Source of the DNA: Pseudomonadota bacterium
Lineage (GTDB): Bacteria; Myxococcota; Polyangia; Polyangiales; Polyangiaceae
DNA length: 18,407 nt
Assembly (NCBI GenBank): GCA_023419055.1
Contig: JAEZYO010000197.1
Coordinates: 1 to 18,407, forward strand
Direction of reading: 5' to 3'
The position numbers and the translations under genes were made by a program. Positions 6,447 through 13,930 of the stretch are shown here, piece after piece (the stretch's first letter is position 1; every line of letters begins with the position of its first letter). Below the pieces are notes generated by a model. It made no database searches. It had not been told where the DNA came from and saw only the letters and a program-made list of their open reading frames with translations.

Positions 6447-8462
6447 GTGAACGCGTCAACGAACATGGAGGAGCTCCTCGCCTGGTATCGGCGCATCGTC
6501 GAGACGGCGCAGGAGGGGATCTGGACGATCGACGCCGAGGCGCGGACGACCTTCGTCAACCCGAAGATGGCGGCGATGCTGGGTTACGCGCCCGAGGAGA
6601 TGCTGGGTCGGCCGCTCTCGGACTTCATGGATGCCGAGTGGCGCGCCCGCGCCGCGGAAAATCTAGCGCGCCGGCGAGGCGGTATCATCGAGGAGCACGA
6701 GTTCAAGTTCCTGCGCAAGGACGGTTCGGCCATGTGGGCCGCACTGTCCGACACGCCGATCCAGGATGCCGACGGCGGCTATGCGGGCGCGCTGGCGATG
6801 GTCCGCGACATCACGGAGCACCACGAGGCCGAGACGCTGCTCCGCGCTGCCGAAGAACGCTTTCGCAGCCTGTTCGAGAACGCGCCCCACGTCCTCTGGG
6901 AAGACGACTTGTCCGGGGTCAAGGCCTACATCGACGGGCTGCGCGCCTCCGGCGTGAGCGATCTGCGGGACCACTTCGCGCGGCACCCCGAGGACGTCGT
7001 CGTGTGCTTCTCGAAGGCCAAGATCCTGAACGTGAACCAGGCGGGTGTGCGCCTCTACGAGGCTCGCGACAAGGCGGAGCTCATGAATGGGCTCGAACGC
7101 ATCCTCACGCCGGAGTCGAACGTCGTGCTGGCCGAGGAGCTCATCGCGCTCGCCGAAGGGAAGACCGTCTTCGAGAGCGAGGCGACCGACCAGACGTTTA
7201 CGGGTCGCAAGAACCACATCCTGTTCAAGGCCATCATCGCCCCGGGGAGCGAAGAGACCTGGTCGCGCGTGTTCATCTCGATCGTCGACCTCACGTCGCG
7301 CAAGCTGTTGGAAGAGCAGCTGCGCCAGGCGCAAAAGATGGAGGCGATCGGTCGCCTCGCCGGCGGCGTCGCGCACGACTTCAACAACTTGCTGACGGTC
7401 ATTCGTGGCAACTCGGAGTTCCTGCAGATGGAGAGCCTCTCCGCCGAGCGCAGAGGCGAGGCGCTGGCGGAGATCATCCGTGCCACCGAGCGCGCCGCCG
7501 CGCTGACGGAGCAGCTCTTGACCTTCAGCCGCCGGCAAGTGATGCAGCGGCGGAGGTTGGATCTGAACGACGTCGTCTCGGGGCTGACCAAGATGCTCGA
7601 TCGCGTGCTGGGAGAGGACGTCGGTCTCGAGCTGCGTCTGCACGCGCGTCCGCTGGTCACGGACGCGGACGCCGGCATGCTCGAGCAGATGTTGATGAAC
7701 TTGGCGGTCAATGCGCGCGATGCGATGCCCGGCGGCGGCCAGCTGATGATCGAGACCTTCGCCGCCGTCGTCTCCGAGGAGGAGCGCGCGCGCTTCCCTT
7801 CCGCGCGCCTCGGCCGCCACGTGGGCGTGCGCGTCACCGACACGGGTGTGGGCATTTCTCCCGAGACGATGGCGCACGTGTTCGAGCCGTTCTTTACGAC
7901 GAAGGGCCCCGGCGAGGGGACCGGCCTGGGCCTCGCCACGGTTCTCGGAATCGTCGAGCAGCACGGTGGCGCGCTGCGCGTCGAGAGCGAGCCTGCCGCG
8001 GGCGCCGAGTTCACCGTGTTGTTACCCGCCTGCGACGAAGGGGCGGCGGTGGAGCCCGGGCACGAGCCGACGGTGGCGCTACCGGGAGGCACCGAGTCGA
8101 TCCTGCTCGTGGAGGATGAGGAGCCCGTCCGCAGGCTCACTCAACGCCTGCTCGAGTCGCGCGGCTACCGCGTGCGGAGCGCCGGCGCGGGCGTGGAGGC
8201 CCTGCGCGTCTGGGACGAGCAGCAGGGCGCCTTCGAGCTCGTGGTGACGGACATGGTCATGCCCGGTGGCATCACGGGGCGTGAGCTCGCCGAACAGTTG
8301 GGGGCGCGCCGGCCGGGACTCAAGGTCATCTTCCTGAGCGGTTACGCAGGTGACGAGGTGAGCCCCGGCGTGGAGCTGCGGCAAGGCTTCAACTTCCTGC
8401 AGAAACCTTTTGGCGCGACGGCGTTGCTCCAGTGCGTGCGCATGCGGCTCGACAGCGAGTAG
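6447..8462 (+). CDS. PAS-PAS hybrid sensor histidine kinase with C-terminal receiver
   Basis: 671 residues from GTG 6447, chosen for an AGGG eight bases upstream; ATG 6465 is the alternative. The domain order is PAS 1 (about residues 12-130), a second PAS-type domain (about 137-285) containing a WEDDLSGVKAYIDGLRASGV segment, HisKA with phospho-accepting His310 in GGVAHDFNN, HATPase_c (N box NLAVNARDAM, G1 DTGVGIS, G2 GTGLGLATV) and a receiver (ILLVEDEEPVRRL, phospho-Asp602 in VVTDMVMPGG, K in QKPF). There is no transmembrane segment, so it is a soluble cytosolic sensor. PAS ligands are not evident. The His-to-Asp chemistry is complete within the protein, though an HPt protein or another receiver could act downstream. 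The haem oxygenase gene starts 110 bases later in the same direction, so the kinase may belong to the same photosensory group, but an internal promoter is equally likely. Confidence 0.93.
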   Translation: MNASTNMEELLAWYRRIVETAQEGIWTIDAEARTTFVNPKMAAMLGYAPEEMLGRPLSDFMDAEWRARAAENLARRRGGIIEEHEFKFLRKDGSAMWAALSDTPIQDADGGYAGALAMVRDITEHHEAETLLRAAEERFRSLFENAPHVLWEDDLSGVKAYIDGLRASGVSDLRDHFARHPEDVVVCFSKAKILNVNQAGVRLYEARDKAELMNGLERILTPESNVVLAEELIALAEGKTVFESEATDQTFTGRKNHILFKAIIAPGSEETWSRVFISIVDLTSRKLLEEQLRQAQKMEAIGRLAGGVAHDFNNLLTVIRGNSEFLQMESLSAERRGEALAEIIRATERAAALTEQLLTFSRRQVMQRRRLDLNDVVSGLTKMLDRVLGEDVGLELRLHARPLVTDADAGMLEQMLMNLAVNARDAMPGGGQLMIETFAAVVSEEERARFPSARLGRHVGVRVTDTGVGISPETMAHVFEPFFTTKGPGEGTGLGLATVLGIVEQHGGALRVESEPAAGAEFTVLLPACDEGAAVEPGHEPTVALPGGTESILLVEDEEPVRRLTQRLLESRGYRVRSAGAGVEALRVWDEQQGAFELVVTDMVMPGGITGRELAEQLGARRPGLKVIFLSGYAGDEVSPGVELRQGFNFLQKPFGATALLQCVRMRLDSE

Positions 8463-8474
8463 TCGAACCCCCTG

Positions 8475-8500
8475 GATCACCGGCGTCAGCGCGGTGAATC
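8475..8500 (+). terminator. Candidate hairpin after the hybrid kinase gene
   Basis: GATCACCG (8475-8482) pairs with CGGTGAATC (8492-8500) with one bulged A, leaving a loop of nine bases. It lies 12 bases past the kinase stop. No T-run follows, so intrinsic termination is doubtful; it could also be an RNA-stability or regulatory hairpin before bphO. Confidence 0.35.
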
Positions 8501-8572
8501 GGGTACGGATGTTGCACCGCTGAAAAGCAGGCAAAACAGCTTGGATAGGCAGCGACGGCCTGCGACGTAGCT

Positions 8573-9211
8573 ATGAACGCCGATCGGTTCCCAGCTTCCC
8601 CGATGCGTGCGCCGGATCGGTCGGATACCGCGCTGACAGCGCTGCGGTGTGCGACGGCCGAACGCCACGCGTCGATCGAACAGGTCCTGCCGCTCGGCGA
8701 GCAACGCCTGTGCCTCGCGTCGTACCGCGAGATCCTGGCGGCGTTCCTCGGCTTCTACCGCCCGCTGGAGGCAGCTCTGGCGCGGGAAGCGCAACGCGTT
8801 CCCGGCGCGGTCCCGCTCGATGGCCGTTTCAAGGTTCCCTGGCTCCAGAGCGACTTGCAGGCGCTTCAGGGCTCCGACCCCGAGCTCGCGGCGGTCCCCG
8901 AGTGCTCTGACGTGCCCATTGTCGATTCCGCGTATCGGGCGCTCGGGTGTCTGTACGTCGTGGAGGGGGCGACACTGGGCGGGCAGGTCATCAGTCGTCT
9001 CGTGAAGAAGCACCTCGGCCTCGTCCCGGGCAAAGGAGCGACGTTCTTCGCAGGCTACGGGGCGAATACGGGTGCGATGTGGAGGTCGTTCGTAGCCCGC
9101 CTCGAGGCCGAGACGCCGCCGTATCAGGACATCGTTACCGCTGCGGCGGACACGTTCGATCGCTTCGAGGCGTGGTTGCGCGCTCGTGGAGGGCCAGCAT
9201 GGGGGACCTAG
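8573..9211 (+). CDS. bphO: Biliverdin-producing haem oxygenase
   Basis: 212 residues, typical for bacterial haem oxygenases. It opens the haem ring with three rounds of O2-dependent oxidation, giving biliverdin, CO and iron, and acts in the cytosol. Sequence support: the proximal haem-ligand His32 in AERHASIE, FYRPLEAAL, and the flexible distal helix GCLYVVEGATLGG (from residue 125) carrying the GxxxG-like glycines, followed by F-GYGANTGAMW. ATG 8573 gives about ten extra N-terminal residues compared with the internal ATG 8603; neither has a strong ribosome binding site. The gene overlaps the start of the bacteriophytochrome gene by 13 bases, the classic bphO-bphP arrangement in which the oxygenase supplies the phytochrome's chromophore. 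The symbol rests on this context; hmuO/hemO-type iron scavenging is unlikely because no haem-uptake genes are nearby. Confidence 0.93.
   Translation: MNADRFPASPMRAPDRSDTALTALRCATAERHASIEQVLPLGEQRLCLASYREILAAFLGFYRPLEAALAREAQRVPGAVPLDGRFKVPWLQSDLQALQGSDPELAAVPECSDVPIVDSAYRALGCLYVVEGATLGGQVISRLVKKHLGLVPGKGATFFAGYGANTGAMWRSFVARLEAETPPYQDIVTAAADTFDRFEAWLRARGGPAWGT
9188..9193 (+). promoter_or_regulatory. Ribosome binding site fixing the bphP start
   Basis: GGAGGG lies five bases before ATG 9199, inside the last codons of bphO. It decides the start in a frame that is open for more than 80 further codons upstream, and it implies translational coupling. Confidence 0.8.
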
Positions 9212-11385
9212 CTCAGCACTCTCTCGATCTGGCTCGGTGCGACCAGGAACCGATCCATATTCCTGGGACGATCCAGGGGCACGGCGCGCTCGTCGCCTTT
9301 TCCCCGTCCGATCTGAGCGTGCAGCAAGTCAGCGCCAACATCGGTCGTTTCCTTGGAGTGGAGCCCGAAGAGGCGCTGCGACGACCGCTCGAACAGCTGA
9401 TTGGCACGGAAGCCTGCGCCAAGGTGACCGCGGCGCTCGCCGACGAGCCCAAAGCCACGCAGCACGCGTTCCGCCACGTGATCCGCGGTCACAGCCTCGA
9501 TGCCTCCGTGCACCGTAGTGGACAGCTCGCGATCCTCGAGCTCGAACCTGCCGAGACGGCGAGGAGCGAAGCGCTGGACGCGTTTCGGACGGCGCTCGTC
9601 GTCCTCCAGCGATCGACGACCCTCGAGAGCCTGTGCGAGACGGCCGCCGAACAACTTCGCGCCATGACGGGTTTCGACCGGGTCATGGTGTACCGCTTCG
9701 AAGAGAGCGGCGAGGGTGAGGTCGTGGCGGAAGCCAAGGTGAAGGAGCTGGCTCCGTACTTGGGACAGCACTACCCGGCGTCGGACATCCCGAAGCAGGC
9801 GCGCCGCCTCTACCTGCTCAACTGGATCAGAGTCATCCCCGACGTCGCTAGCGCAAAGGTCCCGCTCGTGTCCGCGGCAGAAGGGATGCCCGAGCTCGAC
9901 CTCTCGTTCGCCGTGTTGCGCAGCGTTTCGCCAGTGCACCTCGAGTACCTGCGCAATATGGGCGTGGCGGCGTCGATGAGCGTCTCGCTGGTTCGTGACG
10001 GCCGCCTCTGGGGTCTCCTGGCCTGCCACCATCGCCGGCCCCACAGCGTATCGATCGGCGTGCGCGCCGCCTGTGAGGTGATGGGGAGGCTGCTCTCCTT
10101 GCAGATCGACGCAGTCGATGAAATCCAAACCCGCGCCGAGCGCGAACGGCTCTCGGCCATCGTGTCGACGGTTGCGGCTTCCATGAAAGAGGACCGCCAT
10201 GGCTGGGTAGAAGGGCTCCTCCGTCAGGAGCGCGAGCTCACTCGGATGATCGGGGCGAGCGGCGCCGCCGTTTGCGAGGGTGAGCGGATCAGGACGGTCG
10301 GGAAGACGCCCTCCGAGGACGAGATCAGAGGCCTGGTCGCCTGGTTGCAGCAGCGGGACGAGCCTTGCTTCGAGACACACGCCCTGCCGGCGGCGTATGC
10401 CCCGGCCGAACGCTTTGGTGCGCTCGCGAGCGGGCTCCTGGCCATCTCGGTGCCAGGACCGGTGCGTGTGCACATCCTCTGGTTTCGCGAGGAGATCCCG
10501 AGAACCGTGACCTGGGCCGGTGATCCGAGTAAACCGGCAGAGGAAGGGGAGCGAATCGGGCCGCGGCGGTCGTTCGAAGCCTGGCGCGAAATCGTGCGCC
10601 ATACGACCACGCCCTGGACGGCCGCTCAGCGCGAAGTGGCGTGGGAGTTGCGCCGGCGCGCGATCGAAATCGATCTCGAGCACCAGACCGCGCTCGCTCA
10701 ACGAGCGGTCGGCGCGCGCGACAATGTGCTGGCGATCGTGTCGCACGACCTGCGGACCCCGCTCAACTCGATCCAGCTCTCCGCGGGGATGCTACGAAAA
10801 GTGTGCACGGACGAGCGCGCGAGCCGATACCTCGATCGGATCCTGCGCGCTTCGGACAGCATGACCGGGCTCGTTTCCGACTTGCTGGACTTCGCTGCGA
10901 TCGACTCCGAACAGTTCGAGGTTCACGCTTCGCGCTACCCCGTGCGCGAGCTCGAGCGCGACGTCATGTCACTGCTCACGCCGCTAGCAGCCGCCAAGTC
11001 CATATCGCTCACCTGGCGCGGTGGCGCCGAGCTCTCCGTCGCAGCGGACCACCAGCGGCTCATGCAGGTCTTCTCGAACATCGGTGGGAACGCGATCAAG
11101 TTCACAGAGCCCGGGGGGGCCATCACGATCGCGGCGGAGGCACAGGATAGCCACGTCCAGTTTGCCGTGAGCGATAACGGGCCCGGGATCGCCCCGGACG
11201 ACGTTGCGTCGATCTTCGATCGCTACTGGAAAGCCGGGGCGCGTCGAGGTCGAGGAGGAGGCGTCGGGCTCGGTCTCTATGTCTCGCAAGGTATCCTCGC
11301 CGCGCACGGCGGCCGCCTCTGGGTCGAGAGCACCCTTGGCAAGGGGAGCACCTTCTTCTTTACGGTCCCGATCTCGAAGGAATAG
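9199..11385 (+). CDS. bphP: Bacteriophytochrome sensor histidine kinase
   Basis: 728 residues; a soluble red/far-red photoreceptor kinase. The photosensory core is complete. PAS_2 carries the biliverdin-binding Cys14 in ARCDQEPIHIPGTIQGHG. GAF has the PASDIP motif with Asp196, MVYRF, SPVHLEYLRNMG and LACHH. PHY has the tongue sequences WAGDPSKP and PRRSF (from residue 455). The output is HisKA with phospho-accepting His516 in VSHDLRTPLNSI, then HATPase_c (GNAIKFT, SDNGPGI, GVGLGLYVSQ). No receiver is attached and no stand-alone response regulator is encoded in the window, so its partner is elsewhere or is the receiver of the upstream hybrid kinase. One oddity is IQGHG where most bacteriophytochromes have IQPHG. 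Autophosphorylation should change with the Pr/Pfr state of the bound biliverdin; the direction of the effect cannot be read. Confidence 0.96.
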   Translation: MGDLAQHSLDLARCDQEPIHIPGTIQGHGALVAFSPSDLSVQQVSANIGRFLGVEPEEALRRPLEQLIGTEACAKVTAALADEPKATQHAFRHVIRGHSLDASVHRSGQLAILELEPAETARSEALDAFRTALVVLQRSTTLESLCETAAEQLRAMTGFDRVMVYRFEESGEGEVVAEAKVKELAPYLGQHYPASDIPKQARRLYLLNWIRVIPDVASAKVPLVSAAEGMPELDLSFAVLRSVSPVHLEYLRNMGVAASMSVSLVRDGRLWGLLACHHRRPHSVSIGVRAACEVMGRLLSLQIDAVDEIQTRAERERLSAIVSTVAASMKEDRHGWVEGLLRQERELTRMIGASGAAVCEGERIRTVGKTPSEDEIRGLVAWLQQRDEPCFETHALPAAYAPAERFGALASGLLAISVPGPVRVHILWFREEIPRTVTWAGDPSKPAEEGERIGPRRSFEAWREIVRHTTTPWTAAQREVAWELRRRAIEIDLEHQTALAQRAVGARDNVLAIVSHDLRTPLNSIQLSAGMLRKVCTDERASRYLDRILRASDSMTGLVSDLLDFAAIDSEQFEVHASRYPVRELERDVMSLLTPLAAAKSISLTWRGGAELSVAADHQRLMQVFSNIGGNAIKFTEPGGAITIAAEAQDSHVQFAVSDNGPGIAPDDVASIFDRYWKAGARRGRGGGVGLGLYVSQGILAAHGGRLWVESTLGKGSTFFFTVPISKE

Positions 11386-11402
11386 GCGGTAGGAGCTCGA
11401 CG

Positions 11403-12116
11403 TCACCACGGGATCGAGCCGGCGTCGTTGGAGAACGTGCCGGTGGGCCCGTCGGGGCCGAGCAGCGCCAGGCGCACCGGTTCGCGCGCAGCTTCGGCGA
11501 CCGTTCGCGGTCCGCTGTGACCATTCAAGTCGGTGGCGGTGTGCCCGGGGCACGCCAGGTTCACCTTGATGGAGGTGCCCTCGAGCTCCTGCGCGAACGC
11601 GATGGTCACGGCGTTGAGCGCGGTTTTCGAGGGGCCGTAAGCCACGCCGCCCACCCCCGGCAGGGGAAACGCAGGATCGGTGATCGCGCTGAGTGACCCG
11701 ATGCGGCTGGAGACGTTGACGATTCGACCTGCGGGCGCTCGGCGGAGGAGCGGCAGCATCGCCTGGGTCACGGCGATCACACCGAAGACGTTGGTCTCGA
11801 ACACGGCGCGGACGTCTTCGAGGCTCGCCTCGCTCGGCTTGGCGCTCGTCGCGATCCCCGCGTTGTTGACGAGGACATCCAGCCGTCCGAGCTCGCGCCC
11901 AACCCGCGTTGCAGCTGCTTCGATCGAGTCGGCGCGGGTCACATCGAGGGTGATCGGCCGGGCCTCGCCCGCGATCCGTTTTGCGGCCGTCTCGCCGCGC
12001 GCGGCGTCACGTGCGCCGACGAGAACCGTGAACCCACGCGCCGCGAGCTCGCTCGCGATCGCGTGACCTATCCCTTTGTTGGCGCCAGTGACGAGTGCGA
12101 CCTTGTTGTCATGCAT
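11403..12116 (-). CDS. SDR family NAD(P)-dependent oxidoreductase
   Basis: 237 residues from ATG 12116; the frame extends upstream to 12191, but those residues precede the conserved start of the fold. It is a classical short-chain dehydrogenase: cofactor loop TGANKGIG (10-17), NNAG (84-87), and the catalytic set Asn109, Ser137, Tyr160, Lys164 (YGPSK). GARD after the second strand, with Arg, hints at NADPH preference. The end, GPTGTFSNDAGSIPW, recalls carbonyl-reductase-like SDRs that reduce aldehydes or ketones. The substrate is unknown. It is transcribed divergently from an AraC-family gene and probably controlled by it. It converges on bphP with only 17 bases between, without a visible terminator. 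Confidence 0.92.
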   Translation of the reverse strand: MHDNKVALVTGANKGIGHAIASELAARGFTVLVGARDAARGETAAKRIAGEARPITLDVTRADSIEAAATRVGRELGRLDVLVNNAGIATSAKPSEASLEDVRAVFETNVFGVIAVTQAMLPLLRRAPAGRIVNVSSRIGSLSAITDPAFPLPGVGGVAYGPSKTALNAVTIAFAQELEGTSIKVNLACPGHTATDLNGHSGPRTVAEAAREPVRLALLGPDGPTGTFSNDAGSIPW

Positions 12117-12148
12117 GTCCACGAGATAGCGAGCAAAAGGGGGGCAGC

Positions 12149-12192
12149 CTTGGCGAATCTTGGCAGGAAAGGCTCCGGCGGATGGCGCCAAG
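12149..12192. promoter_or_regulatory. Putative operator between divergent SDR and araC-type genes
   Basis: CTTGGC occurs at 12149-12154 and 12159-12164, exactly one helical turn apart. Its inverse, GCCAAG, occurs at 12187-12192. Extended forms are AATCTTGGC and GCCAAGAAT. AraC-family proteins commonly bind direct repeats in such divergent promoters, so the adjacent regulator is the natural candidate. Binding is inferred. Confidence 0.45.
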
Positions 12193-12234
12193 AATGCACA
12201 AGCGAAAGTCCTGTCCGCGTCCTAGACTGCCGAG

Positions 12235-13032
12235 GTGGCGACCCGTAAGCACGTCCTCCCGCTCTCCGTCCCGGGCCTCCGCGCGCTGCGCTGGTCGAGC
12301 GATGAGCTCTACTTCGGGATGAAGGAGACCTACACCGTCACCCGCGTCGAGGCTGGGCGCTCGTCGTTCTTCACCCGCGGGAAGGTCTGGTCGAGCGCCG
12401 CCGGCTCGCTCCGGATCCAGGCGCCCGGTGACGTCGTGCGCGATCTATCCCGCGACGGACCGACGACGTATCAGATCGTCGCCTTTTCGCCGCGCACCGT
12501 GGAGGAGGCCGATGGCAAGGTTTGCATCCATACGCACCTTGCAGCGGGTGACACGCGTGGCGCCGCCTTCCATCGCCTGCACGACGCGCTGCGCGCCGGC
12601 GCCGACAGGCTCGCGCTCGAGGTCGCCGTCACCGAGGCCATCTCCGCATTTTCCACCATCCGTGGTGCGAAGTGTGAGTACGTGCGCCCGGTGCGTCGCG
12701 CGATCGAGCTCCTTCGTGAACGCCTGGACGACGAGGTCACTCTCGACGCTCTCGCCGACCATGCGGACACCGACAAGTTCCACTTGTGCCGGGCGTTCCG
12801 GGCGCAGGTCGGCTTGCCACCCCACGCTTACCTCACCAGGCTGCGCATCATGCGCGCGAAGGAGCTGCTCGCGGCGGGGGTGAGACCGAGCGAGATCGCG
12901 CCGCGCGTCGGGCTCTACGATCAGAGCCAGTTGAACCGTCACTTCCGGCGCATCGTCGGCACGACGCCGGGCGCCTACGCGCGCGAGCTCAATTTCCCGT
13001 CTTCGCCGACCCAGCAAGGTTCGGAGCGTTAA
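12235..13032 (+). CDS. AraC family transcriptional regulator
   Basis: 265 residues from GTG 12235. The N-terminal part (about 1-140) is a beta-rich, cupin-like sensor region of the AraC type (FFTRGKVWSSAAGSLRIQAPGDV). The C-terminal part (about 150-255) holds two helix-turn-helices: LDALADHADTDKFHLCRAF and PSEIAPRVGLYDQSQLNRHF, followed by TTPGAYAREL. These are standard HTH_18 features. The effector is unknown. It probably regulates the divergent SDR gene and itself through the repeats in the 118-base gap. No good ribosome binding site precedes the GTG; a TAGACT hexamer seven bases upstream leaves open a leaderless transcript. The stop TAA overlaps the convergent lipoprotein's stop within TTAA. 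Confidence 0.92.
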   Translation: MATRKHVLPLSVPGLRALRWSSDELYFGMKETYTVTRVEAGRSSFFTRGKVWSSAAGSLRIQAPGDVVRDLSRDGPTTYQIVAFSPRTVEEADGKVCIHTHLAAGDTRGAAFHRLHDALRAGADRLALEVAVTEAISAFSTIRGAKCEYVRPVRRAIELLRERLDDEVTLDALADHADTDKFHLCRAFRAQVGLPPHAYLTRLRIMRAKELLAAGVRPSEIAPRVGLYDQSQLNRHFRRIVGTTPGAYARELNFPSSPTQQGSER

Positions 13033-13895
13033 AGACGCGCGAGCTCGACCTCGAGGTTGTAGATGGGAAGCGAACCGTACGGCGCGTCGAAGTCCGACGT
13101 GAGGGACTCCTCGTAGGCGGCCCCGCTGTTCCGAATTCGGATCCCGAGCGGCACGTCTTCGAGCTTGGCGCTGATCGTGTACCGTCCGAGCGGGATGTCC
13201 TGGACGGCGTCACCGTCGGGCGTCGAGACGAATTTGCCCGAAATCGTCTCTCCCTGCGAACCGTCCACGAGCGGGCCCTCCGGTACGAGCGTGAGCTCGA
13301 CGTCGCTCACTTGCAAATCGAAGTCGCCGGGCTCCGTGTAACCAACGACGTATGCGCCGTAGAACCCGCCGTCGGGGCGCTGGCCGCTCAGCTTCCACTC
13401 GAAGTGGCGCACGCCGCCGGTGTTGCCCGCGAACGCCGAGTCGTCGTCTGGGTGGAGCGAGAAGGCATAGGTGGTGCCGTGGTATTCGACCGAATGGGTG
13501 GCGGAGACACTCCACGTCGCAGCGAACGTCGGCAGCTCGATGCGGTAGCGTCCGCGATCGTCCGTCTTGCCCGTCGCGTTCGAGTCGTAGAGGAGCTGGT
13601 TGTCGACGACGATCTCGACGTTCGGCAGCGGCTTGCCTTGCGCGTCGGTGACCACGCCGGACGCGACGAAGGGGGTGACCGTCGTGTCGCCGCTGCCCTC
13701 GCCGCTAGCGCCGCCCTCGCCGCCAGCGCCCTGATCGCCGCCGTTGCCGCCGCCGCTTTGGTCAGGCGCTCCGTTCGAGCCAGTACCGTTCTTGTCGCTC
13801 GACGAGCACGCGGGCAGGAGCGCGACCGTGAGGACGGCGACGAGTGCACGCGTTTTCCAAGAAGAAAAGCTGAGGAGGCGATCGAGATGGGTCAT
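13029..13895 (-). CDS. Lipoprotein with carboxypeptidase-regulatory-like domain
   Basis: 288 residues from ATG 13895, supported by GGGAG six to seven bases upstream. The signal peptide ends in LPAC with the lipidated Cys30, so signal peptidase II processing and membrane anchoring are expected. A Gly/Ser-rich low-complexity linker follows (about residues 34-70). Then comes a beta-sandwich start typical of CarboxypepD_reg-like domains (ASGVVTDAQGKPLPNVEIVV ... TDDRGRYRIELP). The rest is beta-rich with no known catalytic motif. Such lipoproteins are abundant in myxobacteria and usually surface- or periplasm-exposed; no specific role is known. It lies 35 bases after the tetR-type gene in the same direction and may be the last gene of that operon. 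Confidence 0.88.
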   Translation of the reverse strand: MTHLDRLLSFSSWKTRALVAVLTVALLPACSSSDKNGTGSNGAPDQSGGGNGGDQGAGGEGGASGEGSGDTTVTPFVASGVVTDAQGKPLPNVEIVVDNQLLYDSNATGKTDDRGRYRIELPTFAATWSVSATHSVEYHGTTYAFSLHPDDDSAFAGNTGGVRHFEWKLSGQRPDGGFYGAYVVGYTEPGDFDLQVSDVELTLVPEGPLVDGSQGETISGKFVSTPDGDAVQDIPLGRYTISAKLEDVPLGIRIRNSGAAYEESLTSDFDAPYGSLPIYNLEVELARL

Positions 13896-13930
13896 GGAAT
13901 CTCCCAAGCGAGGAACGAGATGAAGGGCGC

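Noticed and set aside
6151..6459. Minus-strand open frame of 102 codons in the gap before the hybrid kinase
   Set aside because: The segment RAWDQRADHWARELDVDVCSLRQG looked protein-like and I considered a transposase or small-gene remnant, but I recognise no family and see no ribosome site. Frames on the other strand are equally open.
9208..10746. Minus-strand open frame of about 512 codons
   Set aside because: It is antisense to bphP. It is long only because of GC-rich codon use on the coding strand.
6447..11385. An unknown light-driven system in the kinase/bphO/bphP block
   Set aside because: bphO-bphP is a well-known arrangement with all standard residues; only the pairing with the hybrid kinase is uncertain, and that is listed as a finding.
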